A stretch of 64,000 bases of DNA, taken from assembly GCA_028583685.1 (NCBI GenBank), contig JAMXIF010000073.1, forward strand, positions 8,577,874 to 8,641,873, given 5' to 3'. This stretch comes from Petaurus breviceps papuanus (Eukaryota; Chordata; Mammalia; Diprotodontia; Petauridae). The translations under genes and the position numbers were made by a program. The notes beneath the pieces were generated by a model, which saw nothing but the letters and a program-made list of their open reading frames with translations, made no database searches and was not told the origin of the DNA. Shown here in pieces: positions 21,676-31,996 of this stretch (position 1 is the first letter of the stretch; the number at the start of each line of letters is the position of its first letter).

Positions 21676-21899
21676 CAAGGATTCTCAAAGTGTGCTCTGG
21701 AGTCCCCTGGTGAGGGGAGAACCCTTTCAGGGATAGGAGGTCAAAATTGTTTTCATATTAACAGTAAAATGTTTTAATGTCTAATACAGAAAATATAAAT
21801 AGATATAAACCCCACAGAAAGCTCTGGGTCGGGGAGGGTCCTCAATAATTTTTAAGAGTATAAAGGGCTTCTCAGAGCAAAAAGTTTAAGAACCACTAG
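21676..21899. mobile_element. hAT-Charlie-type MITE (MER-like)
   Basis: Ends caaggattctcaaagtg and agtttaagaaccactag form imperfect inverted repeats. The interior aaatagatataaaccccac and ggtcctcaataatttttaag is typical of a therian hAT family. The flanks ctgtaaga and cttaagat are compatible with an eroded 8-bp duplication. Confidence 0.75.
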
Positions 21900-22238
21900 C
21901 TTAAGATATTTTCCAGGCCTGCATAATACTTAAGATCTGCATTTACCAAATTGTGTTCAGCAATAGGAGTTCATTGGATTTCAGGAAGAGAAAGCTATAG
22001 CAGGGGAGAAATACCCACAGTGAACCTCTTCTGCTTTGCACCTCTGCCATTTCAGTATAATGTATACTCACTCCATAAAGGGCACCATTAGAAATTGGTC
22101 AAAATTTCTAATTCACAAGATACAAAAGTTGCCTTCTTATGGGACAAGAATAAATCATCAAATGTATTCAGTGATGCCCATTATGCAGTCAAATCATTCT
22201 GCTTCAGCCAAATGTGTACCAGATAATCCCCATCAATA
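21900..22238. other. Unannotated stretch
   Basis: No gene or clear repeat. Confidence 0.4.
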
Positions 22239-22362
22239 GAGCACCAGCTCTGGAGTCAGGATGACCTGAGTTCAAATCCACCCTCACACACTTACTAGTT
22301 TTGTGACCTTGGGCAAGTCACTTAACCCTATTACCTCTAAAATAAAGAAACAAACAAATAAT
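22239..22362 (+). repeat. WSINE-like SINE, 5'-truncated
   Basis: agagcaccagctctggagtc, ggatgacctgagttcaaatc and gaccttgggcaagtcactta, ending A-rich. The flanks gataatccccatca and aataattcccatcc suggest an imperfect target duplication. Confidence 0.85.
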
Positions 22363-23450
22363 TCCCATCCATTTGTTTTCTTAGTTGTTTTAACAAGCCA
22401 TCAATACCTTTAGGATCTGTGATTTTGTCATTGTATTTACTCTCTCCAATTCATCCCTTCTAAATTTTGGTAGAAGATCTTTGAGAACTATCCTGGTGGA
22501 AATTGTACACTGGGCCTAGAAATAAAGCTTTCCAACCTTAGCAAGGTAGTGCTTAGATAGCAGGAATGACATATGGTTCATCACCAGGTCCCATACTTGA
22601 AATCTTTGCCATTTGGGAGGACAAGATCTCCAACTCCATATATCCCAGTTCAAGGTCACAACATAATGAGGCATCAGAAGGGGGTACATTAAAAGACAAC
22701 AAACCTGCATCTTACTCCTCTATATTTGGGGTTCTCTTATAGTCAATTCCTTTCCCGCCCACACCCTATCTTAGGGCTTAGTCCTCTATCACTACCCACA
22801 TGAAACATTCTATCAGCATGGTGTTAACTTGCGTCCTGGCTCTAACATTTATTAGGAAAGTGGCTCCAAAACCTTTAACTTCTCTGTGCCTCAGTTTCCC
22901 CGTGTGCAAAATAGTACCTGATAGGATTGTAATAGGAAAAGCTGTGAAGTATTCTATAGGTATGAGTTCCCCATTTCTTCTCATGTGCCTCTCCTTGTCT
23001 CAGGAGTCCTTCAGTATTAGAGCTGCCTCCTCTCCTGCTCACACCCCCATCCTCATTCCCAGCTGGGTGCTATTGGAGTGCTTCTGGGTAACTTGAAGCA
23101 GCAGAAACTCTGAATCATGAAACTAGATTACCTAGAATGGGGCAGAGATAGGAGTAGACAGGGTGACAGTGTAATCTCCGTGGTGTGGAGAGGAGAAAAA
23201 AGGAGGGGAGATCCAGGCCAGGTATTATGGTCTACCTAAAAGTGATCCAGGGCATCAGGGATGGAAAAGGTAAGGTAGAAGGGAGGATAATGAAAAGGGA
23301 TGGCCCAGGAATCCTGCTCTCACTTCTAACACAATCCCCCAGGCATACTTAAAAAATAAAAATAAAAAAACTAAGATTTGTCATTAAGAATAGCCTTTAT
23401 AGCATAGTATGGTGTTAGATACTTGATTGCCTTGCCACAAAACCGCATGA
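22363..23450. other. Unannotated stretch with a MIR fragment
   Basis: A MIR fragment is seen at 22840-22940 (taacttctctgtgcctcagtttccc). The rest, including frames at 22516-22710 and 22800-23096, shows no recognisable gene. Confidence 0.45.
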
Positions 23451-23945
23451 TATAGTGGAAAGAACAGATAATTTAGTCAGAAGGACTGAGTTGTGTCTGG
23501 TTCCTATACTTATCTGACCATGTATAAGGACAAGGGGTATCTCCGGCTGGCCTAAATACCACTTCAAAGCAATTATGCTTCGAGGAGATCAGAACCTTCT
23601 GATACCTTTAGCCACTCTTAGATACTGCTAAGAGGCTCTCTAGCTACAAATGAATTTGAGATTAGAAGAAATTTAAGGAGGCAAGGTGAGTGTTCTCTGC
23701 CCACTTACCCCTTATTAGGCATATTTATCCATAGCAAAACCTAATTGCTTTGGTACTAGATGTACTGCTATGGGCAAGTCACTTAACTTACTTCTGACTC
23801 AGTTTCCTCATCTGTCAAATGGGGACAATACTATTTAAGGTACCTATTTCCATCACACCTACCCCCTTATTTGGGGGGAAAGTTCTATAGAAACTTTAAA
23901 ATACTAAAGAAACATGAAGTTATTTATTATTTTTTATTATTATCA
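23451..23945 (+). repeat. Two MIR fragments
   Basis: 23451-23530 has tagtggaaagaacagataat and aaggactgagttgtgtctgg. 23755-23945 has tgggcaagtcacttaactta and cctcatctgtcaaatggg followed by the AT-rich MIR end. The text between is unrecognised. Confidence 0.65.
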
Positions 23946-24094
23946 TATCTCCCCATCAGCTTCATATGACCTTAGAAGGGAGACCTAGCCTTTCTTTATG
24001 GAATTAGAAATAAAAGGATTAAAAGAATCTAAATGCTTGAGAGTTAAAGTGTTGGCTTTATTGGGATTGGGCTAAAATGAAAATAATTACTCTC

Positions 24095-24265
24095 CAGTTC
24101 ATAGAATCATAGAATACAACAATCAGAAGGGACTTGAACTTGCTACTATTGCCTTTCTTTGTGTCCCTAGCCCTTGGCAGATTGCCTGGCATATAGTCAG
24201 TGCTCAATAAATGCTTACTGACTTGATGATCTTAGAGATCACCCGTTCTAACCCTCTCACTTGAG
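24095..24265 (+). repeat. Old repeat (catctagtccaac type) split by an L2 tail
   Basis: The outer text catagaatcatagaatacaa, cagaagggacttgaac resumes as cttagagatcacccg. The insert at about 24139-24228 is an L2 3' tail (gattgcctggcatatagtcag, tgctcaataaatgctta). gacttga occurs on both sides. Confidence 0.65.
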
Positions 24266-24979
24266 AGACTATGTTGTAATAGGAGGGGAGGCTTCTAATA
24301 AGGCACTGTGTACCTGAAAGTGGGGAGGGTATTTCACTAAAAAAAAGGCAAAGAAACCATGAAGTATAAAATACTTAATACAAACTTCCTTGATTTTCCA
24401 GTATGGAAAAATGCCAGCTCTTTTTATCTTGAGTTGTACACAGACAGATAAGGAAGGTAATATTCTACGTAATTGCTTCTAGGAAGTATGCATGCAAGTA
24501 TTGGCAGTTATCATGTATTTACTAACTTTCTACAGGTTACAAAGCACTTTACTAGTCAAGGGGGTAGGGGTGATGGTGACAATAAGAACAAAAGCAAATA
24601 AAGGAAAAGAAAGAAGTAGAAGACAGTCTCTGCTAGTTGTAATAAGGTTTACAATCTAATTCAGCAGATAAGGCATAGACACAAAATGACTTGACAGTTT
24701 CAAAGTAACTAATCAACAAGGTCTAATGAATACAGTGTAGACTGAAATCATAGCTGCCAAGATAATTTATGGTGGTGTAGAACCAATTCAGCAAGCAAGA
24801 CTGTCCAGAGGAGATAAAGTTTCAAAAGGGTCTTCAGGAAAGTGATACGCATGGATGGTGAGAGCACACAGGATAGGAGGAAGAGAGAAAGGGAGGAAGG
24901 GAGGAGTATTTAAAATGGTATGATGGGAGGAAGGCAGAAATGTTACAGCAACACAAGGTCATGAGTTAGGAGAGGAAGT
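24266..24979. other. Unannotated stretch with a repeat W fragment
   Basis: Around 24510-24690 (tttacaatctaattcagcag, agataaggcatagacac) there is MIR-like and W-like text. A purine-rich run lies at 24870-24905. No gene. Confidence 0.45.
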
Positions 24980-24990
24980 AAAGATCTGTA

Positions 24991-25233
24991 GGTGGTGCCG
25001 TGCATAGAGTGCCATGCCTGGAGTCAGGAAGATGAGTCCAAATCCAGCCTCATGTATTTTACTAGTTGTGTGGCCATCAGCAAGGTACTTAACCTTATTT
25101 GCCTGATTTCCTCCTCTGTAGACTGAACTGGAGAAGGAAATGGAAAACCAGTCTAGTATTTCTGCCAAGAAAATACCAAATGGGGTCATGAAGAGTCCAA
25201 CACAACTGGCTGGAACAACTAAACAACAGCCAC
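24991..25233 (+). repeat. SINE, MAR1 type with RTE-like tail, 11-bp duplication
   Basis: The tRNA head (gtggtgccgtgcatagag) to the RTE tail (ggagaaggaaatggaaaacc, ctaaacaacagcc) is flanked by aaagatctgta at 24980-24990 and 25234-25244. The 11-bp perfect duplication fixes both ends. Confidence 0.93.
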
Positions 25234-25359
25234 AAAGATCTGTAAGTCATTGTGGACTATGAGCTGAATATGTCTGCAAGGGGGTGTTAGCTTCAAAAGG
25301 CAAGTGTATTTCTGAAATGCAGAAGTAGCTGAATCATGAGCACACTATACCTCTAATTC

Positions 25360-25974
25360 TGTTGAGGTTTGGTGGTTTTGGGGGTGCTCGAGATCCCAAA
25401 ATACCAACATGCCAGGTCCTGCTAAATGGATTCAACTCAAGTCTTCTCTCAGTCAAAGTAAAGCAAAGTTTATTGAGGATTCACCATAATGGGTAGACTC
25501 TTAAGGAGCCTAAGTATTTGTGAAACTGGTATTGAAGAAGTGGGCCAACTGCACTAGACTAATCTCAGCCCCTTCATGGAGGCAAGATGGATCATATATA
25601 CAGAAAGACTATGGGAGGATTTAGGAGTGGTTTAGAGGAGCAGCTTGTGGAGGGTCTTGAGGAAGAGTCTAAGGAGGATCTTGGGAACTAAGATCAGACT
25701 CCAGTAATGATATTAAGGGTGGGAAATAGCTGAAGGATACCTGGAGATGACAGACTATGGAGGGCCAGGCTAGTTTAAGAGTAACAGATTTGGGTATAGA
25801 TATTTTAATAGGATCAAGGGTGGGAAGTAGTTGGACAATGGAGGGCTAGGCTAGGTTAAGAGTAACAGAGATTTGGGCCTAGTTATATAATGAAAGGCTT
25901 ATGGACTCAGGGAATGCCTCATCAAATGGGAAGATTCAGAGTTCAAGGTGTTTCCCAGAGCCTGTACCCCATCA
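25360..25974 (-). mobile_element. Solo LTR, family A (copy 4)
   Basis: A 615-bp LTR reading TG...CA, close to 7989-8540. Its flanks attc and gttc agree at 3 of 4 positions, fitting an eroded 4-bp duplication. Solo, with no internal region. Confidence 0.83.
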
Positions 25975-25989
25975 GTTCTAGTCTATACA

Positions 25990-26340
25990 AGTTAAGTAAA
26001 CAAGCATTTGTTAAGAACTTGATATGTCAGGCACTGTGCTAAGTGCTGGGCATACAAATACAAGCAAAAAGAAAGATGGTGCCTGCCCTCATGGAGCTTA
26101 TATTCTAAGGGTGAAGAAAACACATTTAAAAAAGCTGAAAGTTGGGAATTGGGAAGAAGGTACCACATGGTAGCCAAGTTTGGAGGATCAGGAGGAGGGT
26201 AGAGAAAAGAGTGAAGGATGATTAGTCTGGGTACTTCCTCAAAAGGGAGGTTTTAGGAGGAATTCACAAATGGGAAGAGGGAGCCACTGGGACAGCTGGA
26301 GAGAAGAATTCTATAGGATGTACACATGAATATAAAGAGA
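25990..26340 (+). repeat. Old interspersed repeat W, longer copy
   Basis: acaagcatttgttaagaac, caggcactgtgctaagtgctg and cctgccctcatggagcttat, in the order seen at 32890 and 45310. The 3' edge is unclear; purine-rich text continues to about 26330. Confidence 0.65.
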
Positions 26341-26349
26341 TGGAAGAAG

Positions 26350-26590
26350 CATAACGCCAGACAATTCATTTAACTCTGCGTCTCAGATTTGTCACTTGTA
26401 TAATGGGGACAATAACACCTCTACTCCCTACTTTACAGACTTGTTGTGAAGATTAAATAAGATAAGAACGTCATCAAATGAGTGTAAGTTATAATTACAA
26501 ATATTGATTGAATGAGTGTTCTTCCCTAGGTACATTGCTATGTACTCTCTGAGTGCTTGGTAAATAAATGCTTGTTGGCTGACTAAGACT
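26350..26590 (+). repeat. MIR fragment and L2 tail
   Basis: 26350-26500 follows MIR (ttcatttaactctgcgtctc, cttgttgtgaagattaaata). 26545-26590 (gtgcttggtaaataaatgct) is the L2 3' end. Confidence 0.7.
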
Positions 26591-26609
26591 TAATTAATGG
26601 TCTTCAAAG

Positions 26610-26665
26610 ATGAAAAGGGTGACATATATACATGTATGTGTATGTGTGTGTGTATGTGTGTATAA
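26610..26665. repeat. (TG)n/(TATG)n microsatellite
   Basis: Alternating tgtatgtgtgtgtg. Confidence 0.95.
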
Positions 26666-27134
26666 TACAGATGAATCCTTAGTAACAGGGTTATGTTCAT
26701 TTTTATCATTGCTGATGTTTTCATCTTGTTTGTTTTCATTCTTTTAGTGAATGATTATTAGCTGTACTCAGGTTTTGTACAAGTCAGATTTTGGTTTGGT
26801 TTGGTTTTTTAAAGTATAGCCTATATTCCATCCAATGTGTTCATGTAACTAATGATAATTCCTATTTCTAAGTTACTTTAAGGTTGCAAAATCATTATCT
26901 GTTCAAAAGATATCTACAGTGAGGACAGAACACACATAAATGGGCACAAGAAATTTAGGTTAGGGAGAAAGAAGCTTCTATTGTCGAGTTGAGTTGGACA
27001 ATTGGAAACAGGTACTGAAGAAAGTTGTTCACTTTCTTTTTTCTGGAAGGTTTCAGGAAGAGTAAGCCACATGTCTTTGGGGCAACCTAATTGCAGAGTG
27101 GACTAAAAAACTTCTCAAAATCCATTCCAGTGTG
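26666..27134. other. Unannotated stretch
   Basis: No recognisable gene or repeat. Confidence 0.4.
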
Positions 27135-27143
27135 TAATTCATT

Positions 27144-27303
27144 GAGGCAGCTAGGTGGTGTGGTGGATAGAGTATCGGCCCTGAACTCAGGAGGACCTGA
27201 GTTCAAATCCAGCCTCACTTAGTAGCTGTGTGGCCTTGGGTAAGTCACTTAACCCCAACTGTCTACCCCCCCACCAAACAAACAACAAAAAAAAAACCCC
27301 TTA
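27144..27303 (+). repeat. WSINE-type SINE
   Basis: gaggcagctaggtggtgtgg, ctgaactcaggaggacctga, taagtcacttaaccccaact and an A-rich tail, flanked by taattcatt (about 27135-27143 and 27304-27312). Confidence 0.92.
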
Positions 27304-27354
27304 TAATTCATTCTGTGAGTCATAAGATGCAAAAAAGTCACAATTTAAGCAGAA

Positions 27355-27425
27355 GTCAATATCTACCAAGAAACACCAAATGGGGTCACAGAGAGTCAGT
27401 CAGACATGACTGAACAACAATAACA
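27355..27425 (+). repeat. RTE-like SINE tail fragment
   Basis: accaagaaacaccaaatggg and gtcagacatgactgaacaac are the 3' tail only. Confidence 0.8.
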
Positions 27426-27474
27426 AAAGTTCGTATATAGATTTCTTTCTTGGTATAACAGTGGGATAGATAAC

Positions 27475-27655
27475 AGTCACATAGAGCTGGAAGGACCCTC
27501 AGAGACCATCTAGTCCCATCTCTTCATTTTACAAATGAGGAAAATGAGGCTGTCAGATGAAGTGACTTGCCCCAAATCACACATTAGAGACAGGATTTTA
27601 ACCCAAGTCCTCTGACTTTAGAACCAGCACTGTTTCCATTCTACCTTGTTGACTC
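27475..27655 (+). repeat. Old repeat (catctagtccaac type)
   Basis: gagctggaaggaccctcaga, ccatctagtcccatctcttc, gtgacttgccccaaatcaca and caagtcctctgactttagaa: one of the best copies of this unit in the window. Confidence 0.7.
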
Positions 27656-27689
27656 TCAAATAAGAATAGCACACACTTAAATATAACTG

Positions 27690-27880
27690 TGTTCTTACAA
27701 AGTACATTATCTCATGTGGAACTCTAAGTACCCCTATGAGGTAGGAAGTATAAATTTTATGCCAGTTTTAAGATAAGGAGATTGAGGTTCAAAGACCATT
27801 AAAACTAGAAGGGGTGGGGGGTCCTAGGATTCAAACTTAGGTCTTCTGACTTCCCATTTTATTTTGCATTACAAATTAAG
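27690..27880 (-). repeat. MIR fragment
   Basis: The plus strand reads acaaagtacattatctcatg, cccctatgaggtaggaagta and gtcttctgacttccc. Confidence 0.7.
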
Positions 27881-28064
27881 TGTGGAAGAAAAATTCAGTT
27901 TTTAATGACAATGCAACCATAGAGAAATGTCCCTATTTGAGAAGTAGTTTGAGAGGGGAGGGCAATTGACAACCTCTTAGTACAGTGGGCACATATTTTT
28001 CTGTACAACTGTATCACTGCTTATGATAAATGAGGAATGTTCAGGGTAAAAAAGGGCATGGGAG

Positions 28065-28200
28065 ACAGCTAGATGGTGCAGGGGATATGAGTCACAAGGA
28101 TCCAGGTTCAAATCTAGCCTCAGACACTTACTAGCTGTGTGACCCTTGGTAAGTCACTTAACCCTGACTGACTCCCCAGACAAAAAAATAAAAAAAATTT
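28065..28200 (+). repeat. tRNA-headed SINE (WSINE-like)
   Basis: gacagctagatggtgcaggg, cctcagacacttactagctg and cacttaaccctgactgactc, with an A-rich end. Confidence 0.85.
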
Positions 28201-28344
28201 TTAAGCATACTGTCTCACTTTCAATGTATTATATAAGACTTAAGGCCTCAAGCCTAGCAACCTTTATTCAAAGTAGCCTGTAAGTCCAATTGTCTGTTTC
28301 TTGCCAGGTCTTCTCCAACAAGCATCAATAATGGCAAGAACATT

Positions 28345-28460
28345 TGTTCTGTAGTCCAAGGCCTTGTGTGACCCTGGGCAATCTTTCTGGGCCTCATTTT
28401 CATCATTTGTAAAATGAAAGGACTGGTCTTCTAAGAATCCTTCAAGCTCTCAGAAATATT
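28345..28460 (+). repeat. MIR3-like fragment
   Basis: gtgtgaccctgggcaatct, ttgtaaaatgaaaggactgg and ccttcaagctctcagaa. Confidence 0.7.
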
Positions 28461-29180
28461 GAATCCTAAAAACAGTCAACAGTTTGCCCTGCTGTCAAAT
28501 AAAGAGCAAAGGCCCAGAGGCAGGGGCAGAAAGAGGGATTTCCAAAAAAGAGTTTTCAAAGAAATTTAGTCTTAAGCAAGTCAATAGCTTTGGAATGATT
28601 CTGGGGCCTTGTCCTTCTGCAGAGCATGAAGGCAAACACAGAAAGCAGAATGTAGTAGGGCCCCGAGAACTGATGGAATCCAATATTTACTTGACTGTGG
28701 CTGTAGCAGCTCAGTTTTGTAAGCTAAGCATGATGTTCTGAGTGAGTTATATTCCCAGGCAGATACAAACTGCAGAACCATTGGCTAGCAAAGCATTTGG
28801 GGCTGAAAAATGAGGTGGGGGTGGGGGAAAATGTTGCTTTGGTTTAACTCAACTCAGACAAGTATTTACTGAATATTTACTATGTGTCCAAAATGCCACC
28901 GTTATTCTTAAAGGCTTAAATCCAACCTAAGGCATCCTTACAAGAACACAGTACAGTAGAGAGTGATAAATGCATAGGGTTGGAATCCTTACAAACCTCC
29001 TTCAGTTTAATTTCCTTATCAAAGAAATTAAGGAGTTGGATTAGAGGAATGACCTCTGAAATCCCTTCCTGGTCTAAATCCACAAGTCTTTGAGACAATT
29101 CTGGGTTAGTGGTGTTGCACAATGGAATCAAATGATTCCATAAATTATTAAAATGGCAGCATCTAAATTAATACCCAAAT
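28461..29180. other. Mostly unannotated; repeat W and MIR3 scraps
   Basis: 28845-28905 (tatttactgaatatttactatgtg) is the start of repeat W. 28990-29095 (gaggaatgacctctgaaatccc) is a MIR3-like tail. An 85-codon frame at 28484-28741 shows no recognisable family. Confidence 0.45.
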
Positions 29181-29184
29181 TAGG

Positions 29185-29440
29185 CAGCATGGTATAATGT
29201 GTGTGTGTGTGGGGGGGGAATTAGGTTAGGAGGTAATAAAACCTAGGTTTGATTCCAGACTCCACCACTTTACTGACTCTACCACTTGACTTTGGACAAG
29301 TTTACATCACTACTCTGTGCCTTAATTTTCTCATCTGCAAAATGGGCATGGCAATCACGCCTGTGCTATTGGAATGGCTGTGAGGAAAATGCTTTGTAAA
29401 CCACAAATATAAGCCATGACTATTGTTTTCCAGATTTGTC
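29185..29440 (+). repeat. MIR SINE with an expanded (TG)n
   Basis: gcagcatggtataatgtgtg runs into a short TG repeat and G run, then aacctaggtttgattccaga, ccaccactttactg and ttttctcatctgcaaaatggg. Confidence 0.8.
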
Positions 29441-29516
29441 CAAAATCCAAATTTGGTCTGATTTTCCCCAATATAAATCAGAAGATTCAATTCAATTTAT
29501 TGAGCATACTGAAAAA

Positions 29517-29757
29517 TAGTAGTGTAAGACAGAGCTGTGAAATGTGCTATCAGCGGGTTGTATGCAGCCCACAACACTGCCCAGCGCTGCCAGAACCAGA
29601 TTAAAATGTAATAGGAAATATTTAACAAAATTAAAATACAATAAAATGTAGATGATATTACATTTTAGAACTAGGTGAGTATGTGACCCAAAGGCATCCT
29701 TATATATACGTATTAGTGGCCCCTGTTTTGATTTCAGTTTGACATCCCTGGGGTAAA
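29517..29757. mobile_element. hAT-type MITE (opossum-Charlie-like)
   Basis: The right end gtttgacatccctg and interior (gttgtatgcagcccacaaca, agattaaaatgtaataggaa) match 13766-13989. The left inverted repeat is eroded. No clean 8-bp duplication. Confidence 0.75.
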
Positions 29758-30010
29758 GGATGGAATGCTGGTCCCTTGAATCAGGAAGGCCTTGGTTCAA
29801 GTCTTCCCTTTAATATAAACTGTGTGATTTTGAGGAAGTCCCTTAACCTCTTAGTTTTCCCAGACAGCTTTCTAAAACTATAAATTGGATTGATAGGTAT
29901 CTATTAGGTGCCAGACCCTATGCAGGCTACAAATAAGATATAACAGAGACGCTGATCTCAAAGAGTTTATAATCTTAAGGGTGCGGGGGAAGAAAGAAAA
30001 GAAATAATGG
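29758..30010 (+). repeat. MIR fragment then repeat W fragment
   Basis: 29758-29880: caggaaggccttggttcaag, gaagtcccttaacctctt. 29890-30000: tctattaggtgccagaccct, caaagagtttataatcttaa. Confidence 0.65.
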
Positions 30011-30107
30011 CTGAATTAAAGTTTTGCTTTACAAAGTGATTTTCATCTATTATGTCCCTTGATGACAACTCCTTGAGGAAAGAAATGTAAATATTATTAC
30101 TCCAGTC

Positions 30108-30374
30108 TTTTTTTTTTTCATTATCGCTTTCATCTTTATTTCCAACAAAATATGTGGGTGACCAGTATAAGTAGCAAACACATCTTCTGTATGATGAACA
30201 TCAGATCTTTTACAATGAGTTGCTATTATTTATCAAACTTACACAGATGTTATTGTTGATTAATAAAATGCAAATTAATTTTGAAAATGTTACTGGATTC
30301 ATAGAAACCTTTCATGATCATGTATTTTCCCACTAAAGTCCTACTATGAAGCTTCACGATAGCCTGAGGCAAAC
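30108..30374 (-). pseudogene. Polyadenylated retrocopy of an unidentified transcript
   Basis: On the minus strand this is about 255 bp of non-repetitive text ending in ggaaataaagatgaaagcg, a few more bases, then an A tail of about eleven. An AATAAA signal about 20 bases before an A tail, and copies of the target sequence on both sides (actccagtctttt at 30099 and actccagtcc at 30375), mark an L1-mobilised transcript 3' end. I see no open frame and cannot name the parent; it is probably 3' UTR. It could instead be an unrecognised SINE. Confidence 0.6.
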
Positions 30375-30384
30375 ACTCCAGTCC

Positions 30385-30550
30385 TTTTTTTTTTATTTTA
30401 AAGCAATTGGAGTTAAGTAACTTGCTCAAGGTTACATGGCCAGGTGTTTCTGGGTGGGTGCTAAATGTCTGAGCCCAGATTCGATCCCCAGGTCATCCCG
30501 ACACTGGAGCCAGTGCTCTTACTTGCTGTGCTACCTGACCACCCAAAAAC
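30385..30550 (-). repeat. WSINE-type SINE, variant subfamily
   Basis: Reversed WSINE with a T run at its left end. The middle reads tgtttctgggtgggtgctaa, cagattcgatccccaggtc and gctgtgctacctgacc, shared with 61014-61169 but unlike other WSINEs here. Flanks: actccagtcc (30375) and attccagtct (30551). Confidence 0.88.
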
Positions 30551-30756
30551 ATTCCAGTCTTAAAGATGAGAAAACCAGATCATGGGGAGCCAAGATTTGC
30601 ACAGTTTTTAAATCCTAGAATGGGGACTCAAACCCAAGATTTATATAAGTCATAAGTGTAGTATCTTTTACACTACACTAGTGTGTCCAACTCAAACACT
30701 TCCCAAGCTCATTTAGACAGGCATAGCAGGAAAACAGGATTTCTCTTCCTGGGGTT

Positions 30757-30830
30757 CTTGTATTTGATTAGCTCTGGACTTGAGCTGAATGACAGATGTG
30801 GGCTGGGTACCTCCAGGCATTGACCCAAAT
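30757..30830 (+). repeat. Local duplicate X, copy 1
   Basis: ttgtatttgattagctctgg, cttgagctgaatgacagatg and ggctgggtacctccaggcat recur with few changes at 32165-32236. It matches no repeat family I know. Confidence 0.75.
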
Positions 30831-31369
30831 AGAGTCTGTCAAGGAACAAATGCAGCCGCAGTTGCTTTGGGATCAGAGAGTCTGGCTCAATCCCCAGATT
30901 GCCTCTTGCTGATGGGCCACTCTGATTTCAGTATAGGCATGTTAGATAGTGCTCTATCATCTACTGATATTGCTGAGGTGGAGGAGAGGGGGGAATATGG
31001 GGAAAGGGGAGAAGTACACAAGAAGGGAAAGAGGGTGGGCAGAGAAGCCACTAACCTTCTGTGATCTTACCAATGCACTCTGCAGCTGGAGTCACTTTTG
31101 TCTGCCTGCACTAACCATTTTTCTGTCCTGGGCATGGAAATGGTTACCCAAAAGAGAGGAAGCTAATTTGTCATCAACCAAGTCTGAGTGAGCTAGAATT
31201 AAAAGTATGGACAAGCAACCATGACAGGGCCAGTGCCACCAACTAATATGGATGAATGGAGTTGTGGTTTGATTCAGGGCAGTGGGAAGGCCCTGCTGCC
31301 CCAAAGGGATTCCCCTCTACCTCTAACTGATGCCCCAAACTGCATTTTCAGAGATTTAGCCCCTTAGTT
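30831..31369. other. Unannotated stretch
   Basis: Several overlapping short frames on both strands; a purine-rich run at 30975-31055. No gene recognised. Confidence 0.4.
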
Positions 31370-31635
31370 CAAGGTTTCTTAGCCATTTTATGTCAGGGAC
31401 TCCTCAAAATAATGTTTTAAAATGTATAAAATACATAAGGATTATTACAAAGGAAATCAAATCCTTACTAGCTGCCTGACCCTGAGAGAGGCACTTAATC
31501 CTGTTTGCCTCGGTTTCCTCATCTGTAAAATGAACTAGAGAAAGAAGTGACATATACTCCAGTATCTCTGCCAAGAAAACTCTAAATGGGATTATGAAGA
31601 ATCAGACATGACTGAACAACAATAAAGAAATTTCC
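31370..31635 (+). repeat. hAT MITE fragment followed by RTE-tailed SINE
   Basis: 31370-31450 (cagggactcctcaaaataatg, aaatacataaggattattac) is part of the hAT element of 7140-7628. 31455-31635 is a 5'-truncated SINE (ccttactagctgcctgaccc, gactgaacaacaata). Confidence 0.8.
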
Positions 31636-31714
31636 TCATTTATAAAATTGGGGTGATGGCATCTCCTTTCCCTTGATCACAGAGTTTTTTATGAAGAGCA
31701 AAGGAAGCAATATA

Positions 31715-31945
31715 TATAAAGTAGAAGCAGTGTGGTGCAGTAGAAAGTGCACTGGATTTGGAGTCTGAGGACCTGAGTTTGAGTCCTGACCCTGCCACTT
31801 ACTACCTGTGTAACCTTAGGCAACCTTATTTAACATTCCTAAACCTCAGTTTCCTCATCTGTAAAATAAGAGGGTTGGATCACAAGTCTTCTCAGCTCTG
31901 AATCCAAGATCCCGAGTGCTTTCAAAACTATAAAATAGCCTATAA
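31715..31945 (+). repeat. MIR3-like SINE, good copy
   Basis: gtggtgcagtagaaagtgca, ggatttggagtctgaggacc, ccacttactacctgtgtaac and aataagagggttggatcaca give nearly the whole unit. Confidence 0.8.
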
Positions 31946-31996
31946 ATACCATCTATGATTATAACAAAGGTGAAGGGCTCCCTGAAGACCCAACTG

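Larger units (their letters stand above)
30020..30660 (-). repeat. MIR, interrupted twice
   Basis: The outer MIR reads tttacaaagtgattttcatc... attattactcca, then resumes at 30551 with gtcttaaagatgagaaaacc and gatttgcacagt. A retrocopy and a WSINE variant were inserted between, both at the actccagtctt site. Confidence 0.7.
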
